DNA from: Balamuthia mandrillaris
Taxonomy: Eukaryota > Discosea > Longamoebia > Balamuthiidae
DNA length: 64,000 bases
Direction of reading: 5' to 3'
NCBI GenBank assembly: GCA_031835245.1
Contig: JAVKOQ010000188.1
Span: 1 to 64,000 of the forward strand
In this document: one piece after another, positions 33,101 to 44,363 of the stretch
Layout: the number at the start of each line of letters is the position of its first letter
How positions within the stretch are numbered: position 1 is the first letter of the stretch
Notes under the pieces: model-generated
Told to the model about the DNA's origin: nothing
Databases searched by the model: none
What the model saw: only the letters and a program-made list of their open reading frames with translations
Translations under genes and position numbers: made by a program

Positions 33101-33678
33101 GGGGTCAGCAGAAGGATGGACGGAGGTCACTTGCACAGAGCCATGGGCGGCAGTGCTTGTACTACCAGTAACAGCAGCGAGCAAAGCGCTGTCTTGAGAA
33201 ATCCATGTGCCACCCCCATCCCTGCTTCTGTACAAGCTGCCACGTCCCGTGATCAACAAACACGTCTGATTTATTTTTTTTGAATATGCACGCACGAGCC
33301 AAAGAGGAGAGGCAGAGGAGAAGCTGAGAGAGCAAAGAAGAGCAAAGCGATAACGGAGAAGTGAGAAGAGTAACCTGTGAAGAAAGCCAAACGAACCGAT
33401 CGACCACTTCTCCTAAGGGCAGTTCCGTCTGCGTTAGCGTGGAGAAAAAAAAGCGACTGTCAACAAAGAGCAAAGTGGGGTGATTTGTTTTTTTCGTTTT
33501 GATGGCAAGCGTCGATCAAAAAACACACCTTGTCCACAACAGGAGCAGCAGCCGCTTCACTGCAATGGCGTGGCGCGAGAAAGGCCAACATAAGCACTGC
33601 TACGAGCACCACCGGCCGCGTTACCGAATCGACGAAGGAGCACCGCCGTGGTTGTCCGTTATTTGCAAAGCCAATCAT
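30119..33678 (-). CDS. VPS10-domain sorting receptor (sortilin-like)
   Basis: This is a type I receptor that carries cargo between Golgi and endosomes. The start at 33678 gives an N-terminal hydrophobic segment (PVVLVAVLMLAFLAPRHCSE). The ten-bladed VPS10 beta-propeller is suggested by repeated Asp-box-like motifs: SLYRSRDGGGTWISQDS, LTQDLGLTWQLVA, TFLSLDGGLSW, YSLDGGMDWLRF, YLNVYRSDEAGLSY. The C-terminal cysteine domain is typical: EHDLGVCVLNGKP, DCVKGQTYIRSRGYRKITGN, LCSGG. The TM is LLVLIVLAGTITALVIVVAV. The cytosolic tail is about 55 residues, with SWIRKFIPW, a Ser run and an acidic cluster before EPLMHD, which could be a GGA/AP-type sorting signal. There are fourteen or so exons. A hexamer repeat lies in one intron. 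The gene is divergent from the phosphotransferase gene (290 bp). Confidence 0.9.
32213..32273. repeat. (AGCAGA)n hexamer repeat
   Basis: About ten tandem AGCAGA units on the plus strand, inside an intron of the VPS10 gene. Confidence 0.95.
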
Positions 33679-33968
33679 TGTTTTTTTTTTTTGAGGGATA
33701 ACTTCTATCTCCTTGGGTTCTCTTCTTAACTAAGATTGAAGTTTTGAAGTTTTGAAGAAGAATCGGTTCGTCGCGTGCTACTCTTTTTCTTTCCCTCTCC
33801 GCTACTTTTTCGTTTCCTGCTTTTGTTGATGCTGCTTGCTTGCGTTCGATCCCATACATAGTCAACTTTATTTTTTAAGATTTTTTCCGCTTCGGTTCGA
33901 ACCCGATGGCTTACAAATTTATTTTAAAGTGGACATTTTAAAAAAAAAACAAAAAAAACAAAAATAAA

Positions 33969-35945
33969 ATGAGGAACGACGAGAGCGATCAGCCGTCCTG
34001 CTTTCCTGCTGTATGCATCTCTTCCTTCTGGGGTGGGGGGGGGGACGAGACCTGCTTTAGTTTTACTCATCCCCTCTTTTTTTTGTGTTTTGGCTTCATA
34101 GCATACAGGGCCCGTGCGAGAGGCCCATCGCTTCTCGCAAGAGAATCTGTGCCAGTACATGCGCCTTCATGTCCGTCCTTTCTCGGGTCACATTCGCCAC
34201 CTCGCTCAGTTTGATGGAGGACAGGTTGGCAAAACCTTCTCTTCTCTTTTTCGAAAAGCACTCTTCTTCATAGTTTTGGTTAAATCTCTTGGGTGTGTTT
34301 CACAAAACAAAAGTCCAATCCAACCTTCTGGATAATGGACACGGACAACCGCCAGTATGTGCTGCGCAAGAAGCCGCCTGGCAAGCTGCTACCCAGCGCT
34401 CACGCTGTAGAACGTGAATACCAAATCATCCGTGGTTTGTGTTTCTTCTTCTTGTTCTTCTTCTTCTTGTTCTTCTTCTTGTTCTTCTTGTTCTTGTTCT
34501 TCTTGTTCTTGTTGTTCTTGTTGTTCTTGTTGTTCTTGTTCTTCTTCTTCTTCTTCTTCTTCTTCTTCTTGTTCTTTTTCTTCTTCTTCTTCTTGCTTCT
34601 TGTTCTTCTTCTTCTTCTTTTTCTTCTTCTTCTTCTTCTTCTTCTTCTTGCTTCTTCTTCCTCTGCTTAAAACCGTTTGAAAAAGCATTGCAGGACACAC
34701 CAGTACCAGTGCCTAAGACCTACTGCCTATGCGAGGACGCCAGCGTGCTGGGCACCCCCTTCTACATCATGGAGTACCTGCAGGGTCGCGTCCTCCGAGA
34801 CCCTCTGCTGCCCGAGTACACGCCAGCCCAACGAGCCGCCATCTACGACGCCATGAACGAAACTCTGGCCAAGCTGCACAACGTGGACGTGGCCTCGCTG
34901 CCGGACAACTTTGGGACGTCCTTTGGACGGCCGGGCAATTACTATGCTCGACAGGTCTCGCGGTGGAGCTCGCAGTATGAGAAGTCTCGAACGGAACACA
35001 TTCCTGCCATGGAGAGTCTTATCGAATGGTTGCGCGCTCACATTCCTTCTGATGATTCCAAAAGTTTGTTGTTACATTTTGCTGTTGTTGTTCTTTTTGC
35101 TCATTCCTTTTCTGTCTTTTCTTCTTGTTCGTTTGTTTTGCTAATGTTGTTGCTATGCAGCTGTATCAATAGTACATGGCGACTTTAGGCTGGAAAATCT
35201 TATCTTCCATCCGACTGAAGCCAAGGTCATTGCTGTCTTAGACTGGGAATTGAGCACCCTCGGTCATCCTCTTGCTGATCTTGCCTACAAGTACGTCTTC
35301 GCTCTCTCCCTCTCCCTCTCCCTCTCCCTCTCCCTCTCTTACTTTCAGTAACACAAACAAGCTGCATGCCATACGTATTGCCAGCGGGCATGCAAGGCAC
35401 TTATCCAGGCCTGATGGGCATAGACCTTGCTTCTCTTGGCATTCCTACTCAAGGTTTGGTCCACCTTCCGTGTATTTTGCACCATCAATTGTCATGCCTA
35501 ATGCACTTCTGTTGTTTGTATTCAGAACAATACGTGGCAGCTTATTGCAAGCGGACCCACCGGAAAGGCATCGATAACTGGCCCTTCTATTTAGTACCGC
35601 CTTCTCTTGTTCTCTGTTCTCTCACCCTTCGCCGTGTGCTTCTCTTCTTGTTCTCTCACCCTTCGCCGTGTGCTTCTCTTCTTGTTCTTCTTCTTCTTCT
35701 TCTTTCTTCTTCTTTCTTTCGTCTTGGATGTTAATACGGAGAAACAGTCATTTTCCATCTTCCGAAGTGCAGCCATTCTTCAAGGCGTCTACAAACGGGC
35801 ACAACAAGGCAACGCCAGTTCCACCAAAGCAAAGCAAGTGGGCGCTATGGCGGGTGCCCTTGCCGCTTTGGGTTGGCAGCTTGTATCGGATCCGGCGTCC
35901 TTCTCTTCCTCCACAACAACAGCTACCACAAAAGCTCGTCTTTAA
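33969..35945 (+). CDS. APH-type phosphotransferase (ACAD10/11 N-terminal kinase-like family)
   Basis: The product is an aminoglycoside-phosphotransferase-fold kinase of the group fused to acyl-CoA dehydrogenases in animals (ACAD10/11). There it phosphorylates 4-hydroxyacyl-CoAs. Exon 1 (from 33969) reads [14 protein letters not shown]. Later blocks are [39 protein letters not shown] (ATP-binding lysine), [33 protein letters not shown], the catalytic loop [14 protein letters not shown] and metal motif [18 protein letters not shown]. The tail has [18 protein letters not shown] [20 protein letters not shown]. No dehydrogenase domain follows before the stop at 35945, so this is the stand-alone form, as in fungi and bacteria. 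There are about eight exons. The second and third coding blocks are separated by a long TTC/TTG-rich intron. Only 85 bp separate its stop from that of CYC8. Confidence 0.9.
34441..34665. repeat. (TTC/TTG)n low-complexity intron tract
   Basis: About 225 bp of pyrimidine-rich trinucleotides fill most of one intron of the phosphotransferase gene. Open frames across it are composition artefacts. Confidence 0.95.
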
Positions 35946-36030
35946 GTTTAAAACCAAGAGAAAAAAATAAAATAAAAAGTGAACGTCTCTATACAAAAAA
36001 GAAAGTGCTGTTGTTGGCTGTTTGTTCATA

Positions 36031-39000
36031 CTAGGACTCCTCTGTTTTCTGGCGTTTGCGCTTTGTGGAGGAAGGAGAGTTGGGGGGAGAGTTGTTGCCC
36101 TCTCCACCGCCGTTTTTGTTCTTCTCCGCTTCTCCTTCTCTTTCCGCCCCGTCTTCTTCTTCCTCTTCACCCCCTTCCTCTTCCTGATCCTTCTCTCGCA
36201 CTGAAGTGGAAGGAGGATGTTCCGCCTGTCTCTTCTTCTTGTTTACAGAGTCGCTGCCGCTCTCATTTGTATCTTTGCTACTGTGCAATTTTTCCGCTGT
36301 ATCACCACTTCCTCCGTCAGTTTGCTCCTCTTTGGTCTTGTTACTTCTCTCCCGTCCTTCTTCACTCTTTGAAGAGGTTGGTGGGGAAGGTGCTGGTGAG
36401 TCAGAAGAACTCTCTTGTTGTTTGCTCGCTGTCGATTGGAGTTCATTGGGAGGCGAGTTTGAGGAATGTGGTGGAGTGGGAGAGCCCTCTCCCTCTCTGC
36501 TGAGCAAAGCCTCCACTGGAGCAGCCGACTTCCGTCTTGATGCGGGAGAAGGGGAAGAAGGAGCAAAGTCTGGGGACTCTCGAATGGAGGGGAGCGGACT
36601 GCGTTGGTTAGTAGTAGGTTCATCGTCGTTGGGATCTTCCTCGCGCTCTTCCTCGATTTCCAAACCACCAGCGTTCTCATCTTCCTCTTCCTCTTCCTCT
36701 TCTTCGTCCTTGCGTTTTTCCAATTGTTTTCCTTTTTGTCCTTCCTCCTCTCTCCCCTTGTCCTTTTTGCTGGCTGCTGATGCCGGCTCATGCTCAGCGG
36801 AAGGTAAGGTTTCTCCTTCTTCCGAGTCTTCTACAGCTCCTCCGCCTCGCTTGGAAGAAGAGTGTGTTTTGCTACTGCTACTGGATTTCTTGTGGCCAGA
36901 GATGGCTTTGCCGGTGGCGATGGTGGTAGCGGGGATGGTAGTCGTGGCTGAAGAAGAGGAGGAAGGAGAGCCAGGAAGATTGCTAGGCGTTGTTGAAGGA
37001 GAACTTCCTTTCTTGCGAACCGCTTGCGATGAAAACGCTGAGGAACCAGAGGTAGAGGTCATAGAGGACAGGCCCTTTCCTTTGGATTTGCTGCTGCTAG
37101 AGCCAGAGCTCTTGGAGCCTTGGCCTCCTCCTCGTCCTTCCTCAGAGTTAGGCCCATCCAAAGCGGCGGTCTTTTTGCCTTTGATGTTGGCAGCATTGGT
37201 CTCTCCCAGCGGTGAGGCTTGACCTTGGTTGAAGGGAATGGGGTTGAGTGATATCGGCATCTTGGCAGAGGGCGTAGGGCGGATCACTCCTTTTTTGAGA
37301 GAGAGAGAGGTTAGTTTCTTTTATCGGGTATAAGCAAGAGGAGAGTGAGCGCGAGCGACAGAGGATTGTGTACCACTTCCGCTGGTGCTGCCACCGCCAC
37401 CACTGCTGCCGGTGCTGCCAGCAGGGGAGTGAGAGATGCCATTGGCAGCCGCCTCGGAGGCGGCCGATAAGGAGGATAGAAGGGAAGGCTGTGTGCCATC
37501 TGCCACGGGTGCCGTACCACCAGTGTTCATCGGTACTCCAAAGGCGCCAATGCTGACGCCGCCCATACCCATGCTCATTCCCATACCTGGCTCTTTGGTC
37601 CCTAACAGTCCTTGCTTTGCTTTGGAACTTCTATTGGAGAGAGAAGTTAAAATAAGGCCTCATATACAAAAGGCAAAAAAAGCAAAACATAAAGGAATAA
37701 AGCGTACCCAACTTCACCGTTCAGTTGTCCTCGGAGCATATTAAGCCGTTGTTGAATATGTTTGTTGCTTGGATCGAGCTCTGCTGCGCGTTGATAAGCA
37801 TCTAACGAGTCTGAGATTTGGTTGCAGCTCTCATAGAGTGTGCCAAGATCATACCTTAAGATAAATACAAAGCAAAAGTAAGAAATAACGAAAATGTGAA
37901 AACAAGAAGGAATTTAAAGTTAAACTTACCACACTTCACTGAGGTAGGGATTCAGGCGGATAGCACGACTGTAGGCGTCTAACGCATCGCGGTATTGGTT
38001 GATTTGATAGTATAAAACTCCGATCGAACACCAGAAGGTTGGGTTACGACCATCACGGTACCTTTGCACCAAAGAAGAGTCAAAACGAATGCAACGTTTA
38101 GTCACAACGAGAAAGGAGGCACATACACAGCTTGTTGATAGGCATCATATGCTTTTCTGTACTTTTGTTGAGCCATGTAACAGCGTCCCAATAGATACCA
38201 ACTTTGTCCATCCGATGAATCTGAATGAGAAACGAAAAGAGAGGAAAAGAGTCAGTAACAAAACAACAACGAGAAGAGACCAAAGCAGAAAAAGACTTGC
38301 CGGCATCTATGGATCTCATTAAATAAGCGATAGCAACTTCTTGGTTTGCAAAACTTGTGTTATGGTGATAAAGCCAGCCTAGTTGTTGCAAAACTTTAGC
38401 ATGATTAGGATTGTCCGCTAAAACTTTTTCATATGCCTCCTTTGCAGATTGAAACTGAAACAAACAAATAGAAGAATATTTTTAAAAAAACGAACAAATA
38501 GAAGGAGGAGTTATTAGGATTGAAAGAGCAATAAACATGTTTGTTTTGTTGTCACCACTTACCTCCTTTTTAAGCTCATAAACATGACCTATTTGAAACC
38601 AAATATCTCCTTCAACGAGCGGTCGGGGAGGATTGCTCAAAATGAAGCGAAAGCACTAAGAAGAGTGAAGAGAAGGAATGTGGTCTCAAAAAACGATCAA
38701 AGAGTTAAAAGGTCGATGAAGAAAATACCTCTAAGCTTTGCTCATATTTTTGTTGTTGTTTGTAGATAATGCCAAGCCGAAAGTAGATCTCATTTGCCTT
38801 CTCAAACTTTGGGTCCATTTTCAAGACGGCGGTAAACGCCTCCTCTGCATGTTCAAAAGAGCCATACCGATCATACAAGATGCCAATTCCATACCACAAG
38901 TTTGGATCCTACGAGAACGTCATCCCATTTTATGAGCATAAAAGCACCACAAACAACAAAAGTAAGCAAAGAAGAGGGCTCACCTTTGGATTTGGAAGGT

Positions 39001-39709
39001 GATACAAGGCTTGCTGGTAGGCTTGGTAGGCTTTCTGGAGCTCATCCATCATAAGATAACAATGCCCCAACGCTCCCCATATCTCTCCGTTGCTGTTTTC
39101 CAGCCCCAATATCTGCTGAAAGTACTCCACAGCCTTCACAAAAAGTGTTGGGTGGGAAAAAAAACACACCAGTGGTGGAGGACAAGGAGGAGCATGTTTG
39201 AGAGTGCTAACCTTTGGGTACTGCTCTTTGGCACGACATATAGAGGCCACTTGTGTGAGCGCTTTCACGTTATAAGGATTGTGGCGCAGTGAGCTCTCGT
39301 AGCAATAGAGAGCTTTGTCCATGTCGTTCATCTTCTCACTCAGCGCGCCTACAAGGATGGACAGCATAACTGATCAGTTGACTGTTTTGAGGATGATCAT
39401 GATCAAAGGACAAAGAGGGAGATAGAGCAGAAGGGCACGCAGAGGGAAGGCGGAGAAAGAACGAGAGTACGGAGAGCGGAGTGCATAGATAGCAAAGAGA
39501 ATGGAGCGAGGAAAGAGACTCTAGGAAAGGAACAGAAAGAGGGGCGAGCGAGCGAAGCAGAACATCCAAAAGAAAGATAGTACATGGAGAGAGTGAGAGA
39601 GTGAGAGAGTGAGAAAGAGAGCCCAACCCATCCTGAACCAAGCATTTTCATTAGCGCTGCTCAGCTTGGCAGTGAGCTGATTATTGATGTTGGGAGGTTG
39701 GTTGCTCAT
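36031..39709 (-). CDS. CYC8: TPR corepressor CYC8/SSN6
   Basis: This is a general transcriptional corepressor subunit. In yeast it pairs with Tup1, and it is related to UTX/UTY TPR regions. The start at 39709 reads MSNQPPNINNQLTAKLSSAN. About ten TPR units follow, with the order and wording known for Ssn6: YESSLRHNPYNVKALTQVAS, DPNLWYGIGILYDRYGSFEH, FEKANEIYFRLGIIYKQQQK, DIWFQIGHVYELKKE, AKVLQQLGWLYHHNTSFANQ, SWYLLGRCYMAQQKYRKAYD, NPTFWCSIGVLYYQINQYRD and YDLGTLYESCNQISDSLDAY. The C-terminal 500 residues are Gly/Ser then Ser/Lys/Glu low-complexity sequence, containing a proline motif (VIRPTPSAKMPISLNPIPFN), ending at 36031. There are about thirteen exons, the last one long. The low-complexity tail is open in several frames, which is compositional. 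Confidence 0.94.
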
Positions 39710-40484
39710 GATCGTGTCCGTTACGCCCTCGGGAGGTCGCTTTCTTCACCGCTGAAGTCTCCTCTACCCAAAAAAAAAAAAAAACCGCAACAGCAGCGAG
39801 CCAACATGAACAACAACAATAATAATTGAGAAAAAGTTTGCAGACGACAGAGAGAGAAAATGAAAAAACGGATCCGTAAGAGTAAGGAGAGCACAAAACA
39901 AAAACACCCCAGAAAAACCACACACACACACACACACAAAAGGGGGAAGAACGAAGAACGAACCTTTATTTTTTCTTTCCTTTCCCCTCCCCCTCACACT
40001 GCCTTCCCAAAGATGCTTTCTTTCCTTCGCCGCCACCAAAAAAAAAAAAAAAAAAAAAAAAGAGCTCTTGTTGCTACTTTTTTTTGTGTATGTTTTTGTT
40101 TTTGTTTTTTTTTTTTTGTGTTCCCCCCTTTTTGCTCTCTCTTGTCTCTTTTCGTTTTCCGCTCGTTGAATTTTGCCAACAAACAGAAATTCTTACTCTC
40201 TCTCTGCGGCACTTTGGTTGTCTGGATGCACTGACGCTTCGGTGTCGTTGTTGACCTGAATCTGCCGGTGGAACCCTTTTTTTAGGCACACGTCAACGGC
40301 CACGTGAAACGATTTATTAGCCGGCCGCCCAATACCGGTTCTCGGGGGAAACCCGTTATTTGCGCTTTGGGTTTTGTTTTACTTGAAATTTCAAACTTTA
40401 AGAATGGACAAGTTGGAAAAAAAAGGAACACGATGACAGAAAAAAAAAAACAAATGTCCAAGAACGTTTTTTTTTTGTTTTCTT
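39710..40484. other. Intergenic region between CYC8 and RAB3GAP2-like gene
   Basis: 775 bp with poly-A/poly-T runs (39770-39785, 40036-40062, about 40078-40120) and a CA run (39920-39937). It must hold the CYC8 promoter. No gene is supported; ORFs here are homopolymer artefacts. Confidence 0.5.
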
Positions 40485-41802
40485 TTACACCATGATTCGC
40501 AGGAGCTTGTGTTGTTGAGGCAAGACCAAAAAGCAAGAGGAGGAGGAGGAGGAGGTGGGGAGGAGACGACCGCCGCTGCCGACCTCCATCGCACCGATAC
40601 GGTGCCCATAGAGCATCGGCCACACCTCCAACAGCCCTCGCTTCCCTCCGTAAATCGCCAAATAGACTTTTCCCGCTTGTGCTTGCGTTTGTCGATTGGA
40701 AGAGGGAGAAGGGGATGATAACCAACAGCATTGTGCATCTCTGTAGCCTTTCCACATGCGCACGATGTGTTGTTGAGCAACATCCACCACGAGCACCCTG
40801 CCCAGGTTGTCGGTGACCACCCCGTAACAGCCCGTTGGGTCTATAGATATGGAAGTTCCCCATCTGCGCAAACATCAAAGGAAATGAGCAACAGAAAGTA
40901 GAAAGAAGAAGCAGAGAGCAGAAGATAACAGAGGGAGGAAAAAGAACAATGAAATGATGGAGAAGGAAGGAAAAGGAACCTCTTTGGATCAATGAAAGTG
41001 GAGGTAGGTTTCAGAGGGATGGGTGCTTCAATGCTGCTGTTAGAAAAGTTCTCGTGATAATCGCCTTCAGGACCGACAGGGGTCGCACCCCACCATGTTC
41101 GAGCAAAGGAAAACATTGCAGAGGTCAACCGCGTGGCCATCGAAGAAGCCAAAGAGATAGCCGTTGTAAAGGAAAATTGTTGTTTCTGTGTTTAACAAGA
41201 GTGAATAAACAAAGAAATATGATGAATGAAGAGAAGACAAGTACATATGAAGGCGTGTAGAAGGCCAGAGTAGGGTCTTGTCCTACCGCCAAAATGCTAA
41301 GTTTGGAAGCCATCGTCGATGACTCACTTATCTCCTCCGACAGCTCGGCCTCGCCCAAAAAGAAAGATGCTCTCTGCGTGCAACAAGCCACGGCATCCAT
41401 CGTTCCATGTTGTCCTTCCAACGCCCACTTATTATAGTCCAAAGTTGCGTGAGGTGCCTCTTGCTATGTGATACCGGTCAACAATAGAGTCAAACGAGAA
41501 AGTGGTGAGGATGGAAATGTAGGGTTAACCTGTTTCTCTGCGAAAAGGAGACAAGCTCGCAAGGCGCTGTGTAGGCTAAAACCGTCAATGGATACGAGCA
41601 CTCCGCCTTTATGCGCCACGCTCAGCAATTCTTGAGGAGCGTCAGAGCCTTTTGGGGGGCCAGAGTTCCACAGTCTCATGCTAAGAACAGGGGATAGGTG
41701 GAGTTGCTGCGTTAGCAACAATATTCCTTTCTTTTTTGTGTACGAGTTAGATAGTGAAGAAAAACGACGAGAAGAGGAGGTAGAGGAGAAGAAGAAAAAA
41801 GC

Positions 41803-41833
<31 letters not shown>

Positions 41834-42535
41834 AATAAGAACAACAACAAAGAACAAGAGGAAAAAAAGAGAGGGAGGTACCTCATCAAAAATGGAGAGA
41901 CGACCAGTGGAGTATGCCACAGCCAAGCACATGCGCTTCCGTTGGCGAGCCTCCACCAAGGGAATAAACTGCAGGCTCGTGATCAACTCCACGGGGGCAC
42001 CTGCTCCCCCGCTTGCTCCTCCGCTTGTGGTCCTTCCCTCCTTTGCGCAAGCAGCCTCAATGGTGCGCAGCCCGGTGGGCTCCCCTGACGAGTGTGACAA
42101 GGACAAAAGCAAAAGCCTCTGTCCGTGGGCCACCGCCATCAAACCTCCCTCTGGAGAGATGCAAAGACAACACTGGTTGGCCCAACGCTCCCTATCGACA
42201 GGGCGTGGCCACCATGGATCCAGCTGCTGCAGCTGGAAACCACCTCCTCCTGCTGCTGCTGCACCGAGGTTATTGCTGGCGCGAGGAGTGGAGGAGGCGG
42301 GGCTGCTTGCCACTCTGGTGCCAGCAAGAGCAAGCAAGGGCAATGCTGGGGACTGCTGCAGCCTGGCCAGGGCGTCCTTGTCCTGAAGGGCTGCCTGCAG
42401 GTCCTCCCACAAAGGCAAGCCTCCCCATTCCTCCACTTGCAGCAGCACTTTTGCGTCTTCTTGCTTTGACCGTTTTGGTTGCTGGAGCTGTTGCTGTGGC
42501 AAGTAGCTAGTACTGCTTGTGTTGGTTGCTGCCAT
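40485..42535 (-). CDS. RAB3GAP2: RAB3GAP2 N-terminal domain protein
   Basis: This is the regulatory subunit of the Rab3GAP complex, which in animals acts on Rab3/Rab18 in membrane traffic and autophagy. The start at 42535 opens with a Gln/Ser-rich leader, followed by a WD-like propeller. The diagnostic block is near the C-terminus: SISIDPTGCYGVVTDNLGRV, LVVDVAQQHIVRMWKGYRDA, QCCWLS and KVYLAIYGGKRGLLEVWPML then YGHRIGAMEVGSGGRLL. Earlier blocks include CCLCISPEGGLMAVAHGQRL, ELITSLQFIPL and MFSFARTWWGATP. Six or so exons encode about 530 residues, whereas human RAB3GAP2 has 1393, so only the N-terminal domain is present and the gene ends at 40485. An intron holds GA repeats (CT sense, 41801-41830). 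Confidence 0.85.
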
Positions 42536-43068
42536 CAGGGCGTGTGTCAGGGATATATAGGAGCTCGGCCTGCCCGCCCTTTGGCTTGTCCTTGTTATTT
42601 TGCTTTCTTTTTTGTGACGTCACTTTCATGTCGACATAACGAGAACTAGGAAATTTCCGTGTCGTCATGAACTTCATGATCAGAAGTCCTATTTTTGGCC
42701 GACACCGTTCTTCTTTGAAACCAATGCCGGTGGTGCTAAGAGCTTGGCTTGTTCTTTGGCCCAAACCCACCCTTCCGCTTGGCTTTCTTCTTCTCTGACT
42801 GTTTCAACGCGACCACCGACGCAACTGTTTATTTGGCGTGCGAACACGAGACGGAGGAAAGAGTGGATTGCGAGCAGCATATCGGAGGTGCATCATCCGA
42901 GCAGAGCATTCACAAAATGCTGCTCTCAATCTACTGTTTCCTCCGTCTCAAGATGTGTTGTCTTCTGATACCATGGGTTGTGGCTGATGACCTGCTCCAT
43001 GCTTCCCCAGTTGGTGGGCACACATCCACATGGCTGTTCTTTGTGGCCTAGGTACAAATATCTGCATC
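42536..43068. other. Intergenic region, including decayed ankyrin-type repeat DNA
   Basis: The RAB3GAP2-like promoter must lie here. Just downstream of the F-box/ankyrin stop (about 42985-43068, minus strand) there is recognisable further repeat sequence (ATKNSHVDV after an extra stop), so the repeat array once ran further. Nothing else is recognised. Confidence 0.6.
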
Positions 43069-44001
43069 TCAAGGGCATCCATTCTCTCTAGCCCACCGCA
43101 ACACCGCCAGATGGCCGTGCTTCGCAGCGTAGGCGGTGGTGCGCTGGTCCCAAGGACACCCATTCGTTCTGGCCCACTGCAACACCACCAGATGGCCCCG
43201 CTTCGCGGCGTAAGCAGCGGTGCGCTGGTCCCAAGGACATCCGCTCGCCACCAACCATTGCAAGGCATTCAACCGCCCCTCCCGAGCGGCGTAGGCACAA
43301 GTGTACTTGTCCCAAGGACACTCGTTTGTGCTGGCCCATTGCAGCACTTCTAAATGGCCTTGCCTTGCAGCCATGGCACAAGTTCGCTTGTCCCAAGGAC
43401 ACCCCTTTGCTCTAGCCCATTGCAACACCTCCAAATGGCCGTGTTTGGCTGCAGAGGCGCAAGTCTCCTCGTCCCAAGGAGCTCCGTTCTCTCTGGCCCA
43501 TTTCAGCATCTCCAAGTGGCCCCTGGCCGCAGTGAAGGCGCAAGTCCATTTATCCCACGGGCATTTGTTCTCCCTGGCCCATTGCAACATGTCCCAACGG
43601 CCCTTCCGAGCAGCATAGGAACATACGCGGTGGTCCCAAGGGCACCCGTTCTCTCTGGCCCATTGCAACACCTCCAAATGGCCGTGTTTGGCTGCAGCGG
43701 CACAAGTGTACTTGTCCCAAGGACATCCGTTCTCTCTGGCCCATTTCAACACCTCCAAATGGTCGCTCTTGGCGGCCTGCCTGCAAACAGCTTCGTTCCA
43801 AGGACAAGCCTCTTGAAGGCGTGCCCACTGCAAGGTGGCCAACGAGGAGCACACCCACCCCAGGAAGAACTTGCTGCGGAGGGAGGGAGAGCTGCAGGCG
43901 AACCAGCGGCGGCAGGTCCGGGCAGCCGGGGCCACGCTCTCCTGGGGAAGCATATCCAGGATGTGGCAGAGCACTTCCTCGGGCAATTCGTCCTCCATCA
44001 A
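43069..44001 (-). CDS. F-box protein with ankyrin-type repeats (amoeba/giant-virus style)
   Basis: An intronless 310-residue ORF. The N-terminal F-box is MMEDELPEEVLCHILDMLPQ followed by SVAPAARTCRRWFACS. Then come about nine repeats of ~27 residues, such as CPWDKYTCAAAAKHGHLEVL then QWARENG. F-box proteins recruit substrates to SCF ubiquitin ligases, and the repeats are the likely target-binding part. The CPWD..TC..AA..GHLEVLQWARENG pattern is common in Mimivirus-like viruses and in amoebae and algae. Lack of introns in an intron-rich region fits either recent transfer or expansion by repeat duplication. Sequence after the stop still looks like a repeat in which Trp codons have become stops, so the protein appears C-terminally shortened. 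Confidence 0.88.
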   Translation of the reverse strand: MMEDELPEEVLCHILDMLPQESVAPAARTCRRWFACSSPSLRSKFFLGWVCSSLATLQWARLQEACPWNEAVCRQAAKSDHLEVLKWARENGCPWDKYTCAAAAKHGHLEVLQWARENGCPWDHRVCSYAARKGRWDMLQWARENKCPWDKWTCAFTAARGHLEMLKWARENGAPWDEETCASAAKHGHLEVLQWARAKGCPWDKRTCAMAARQGHLEVLQWASTNECPWDKYTCAYAAREGRLNALQWLVASGCPWDQRTAAYAAKRGHLVVLQWARTNGCPWDQRTTAYAAKHGHLAVLRWARENGCP

Positions 44002-44363
44002 ACAATAGCAACAACGATAATCAGATCCCTCCTCAGGGCTAGCCTTTGATGTTTGTGCACCTTGCCGCCGTGCGGCTCTTTCTTACCCCGACCGGTGGTC
44101 GTCAAAAAAAACCTCAAGTCGAGTAAAATGACTCCTCGACTCTCACTCACTTTTCTCCCTTTTGAAAAGGGGGAAAACAGAAGAGAAGAAAGGAGAGAAG
44201 GGACGAGATCGAAGCTGCTGGCCTGCCTTGGTGGTTCTGTTGGCGGTGCTTTCTTGGATAAAGCCGGGCTTTATTTTTTTTAAGTCTTTGAACGAAGAGA
44301 GAAGAAAAAAAAAGAAAAGCTTTCGTTTTTGACGCCCAAACATTTTAAAAAAAAAAGATTAAG
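44002..44363. promoter_or_regulatory. Divergent intergenic region F-box/ankyrin and SNARE
   Basis: 362 bp between head-to-head start codons. It contains a plus-strand A-rich stretch just before the SNARE ATG. No element is identified. Confidence 0.35.

Noticed and set aside
33885-33912. tRNA B-box-like sequence ggttcgaaccc
   Set aside because: No A box, D arm or acceptor stem at the expected distance upstream; the T stem pairs only in part.
34389-34700. Poly-Glu/Lys and poly-Leu/Ser ORFs on both strands
   Set aside because: They are translations of a TTC/TTG-rich intron of the phosphotransferase gene.
36206-37222. 338-codon plus-strand ORF opposite the CYC8 tail
   Set aside because: It is a shadow of the low-complexity Ser/Glu-rich CYC8 C-terminus; no domain, and CYC8 reads on the other strand.
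41892-42510. Plus-strand ORFs opposite RAB3GAP2-like exon 1
   Set aside because: They overlap a clear coding exon on the minus strand and show no family match.
43354-44049. Plus-strand ORF opposite the ankyrin repeats
   Set aside because: A periodic antisense shadow produced by the repeats themselves.
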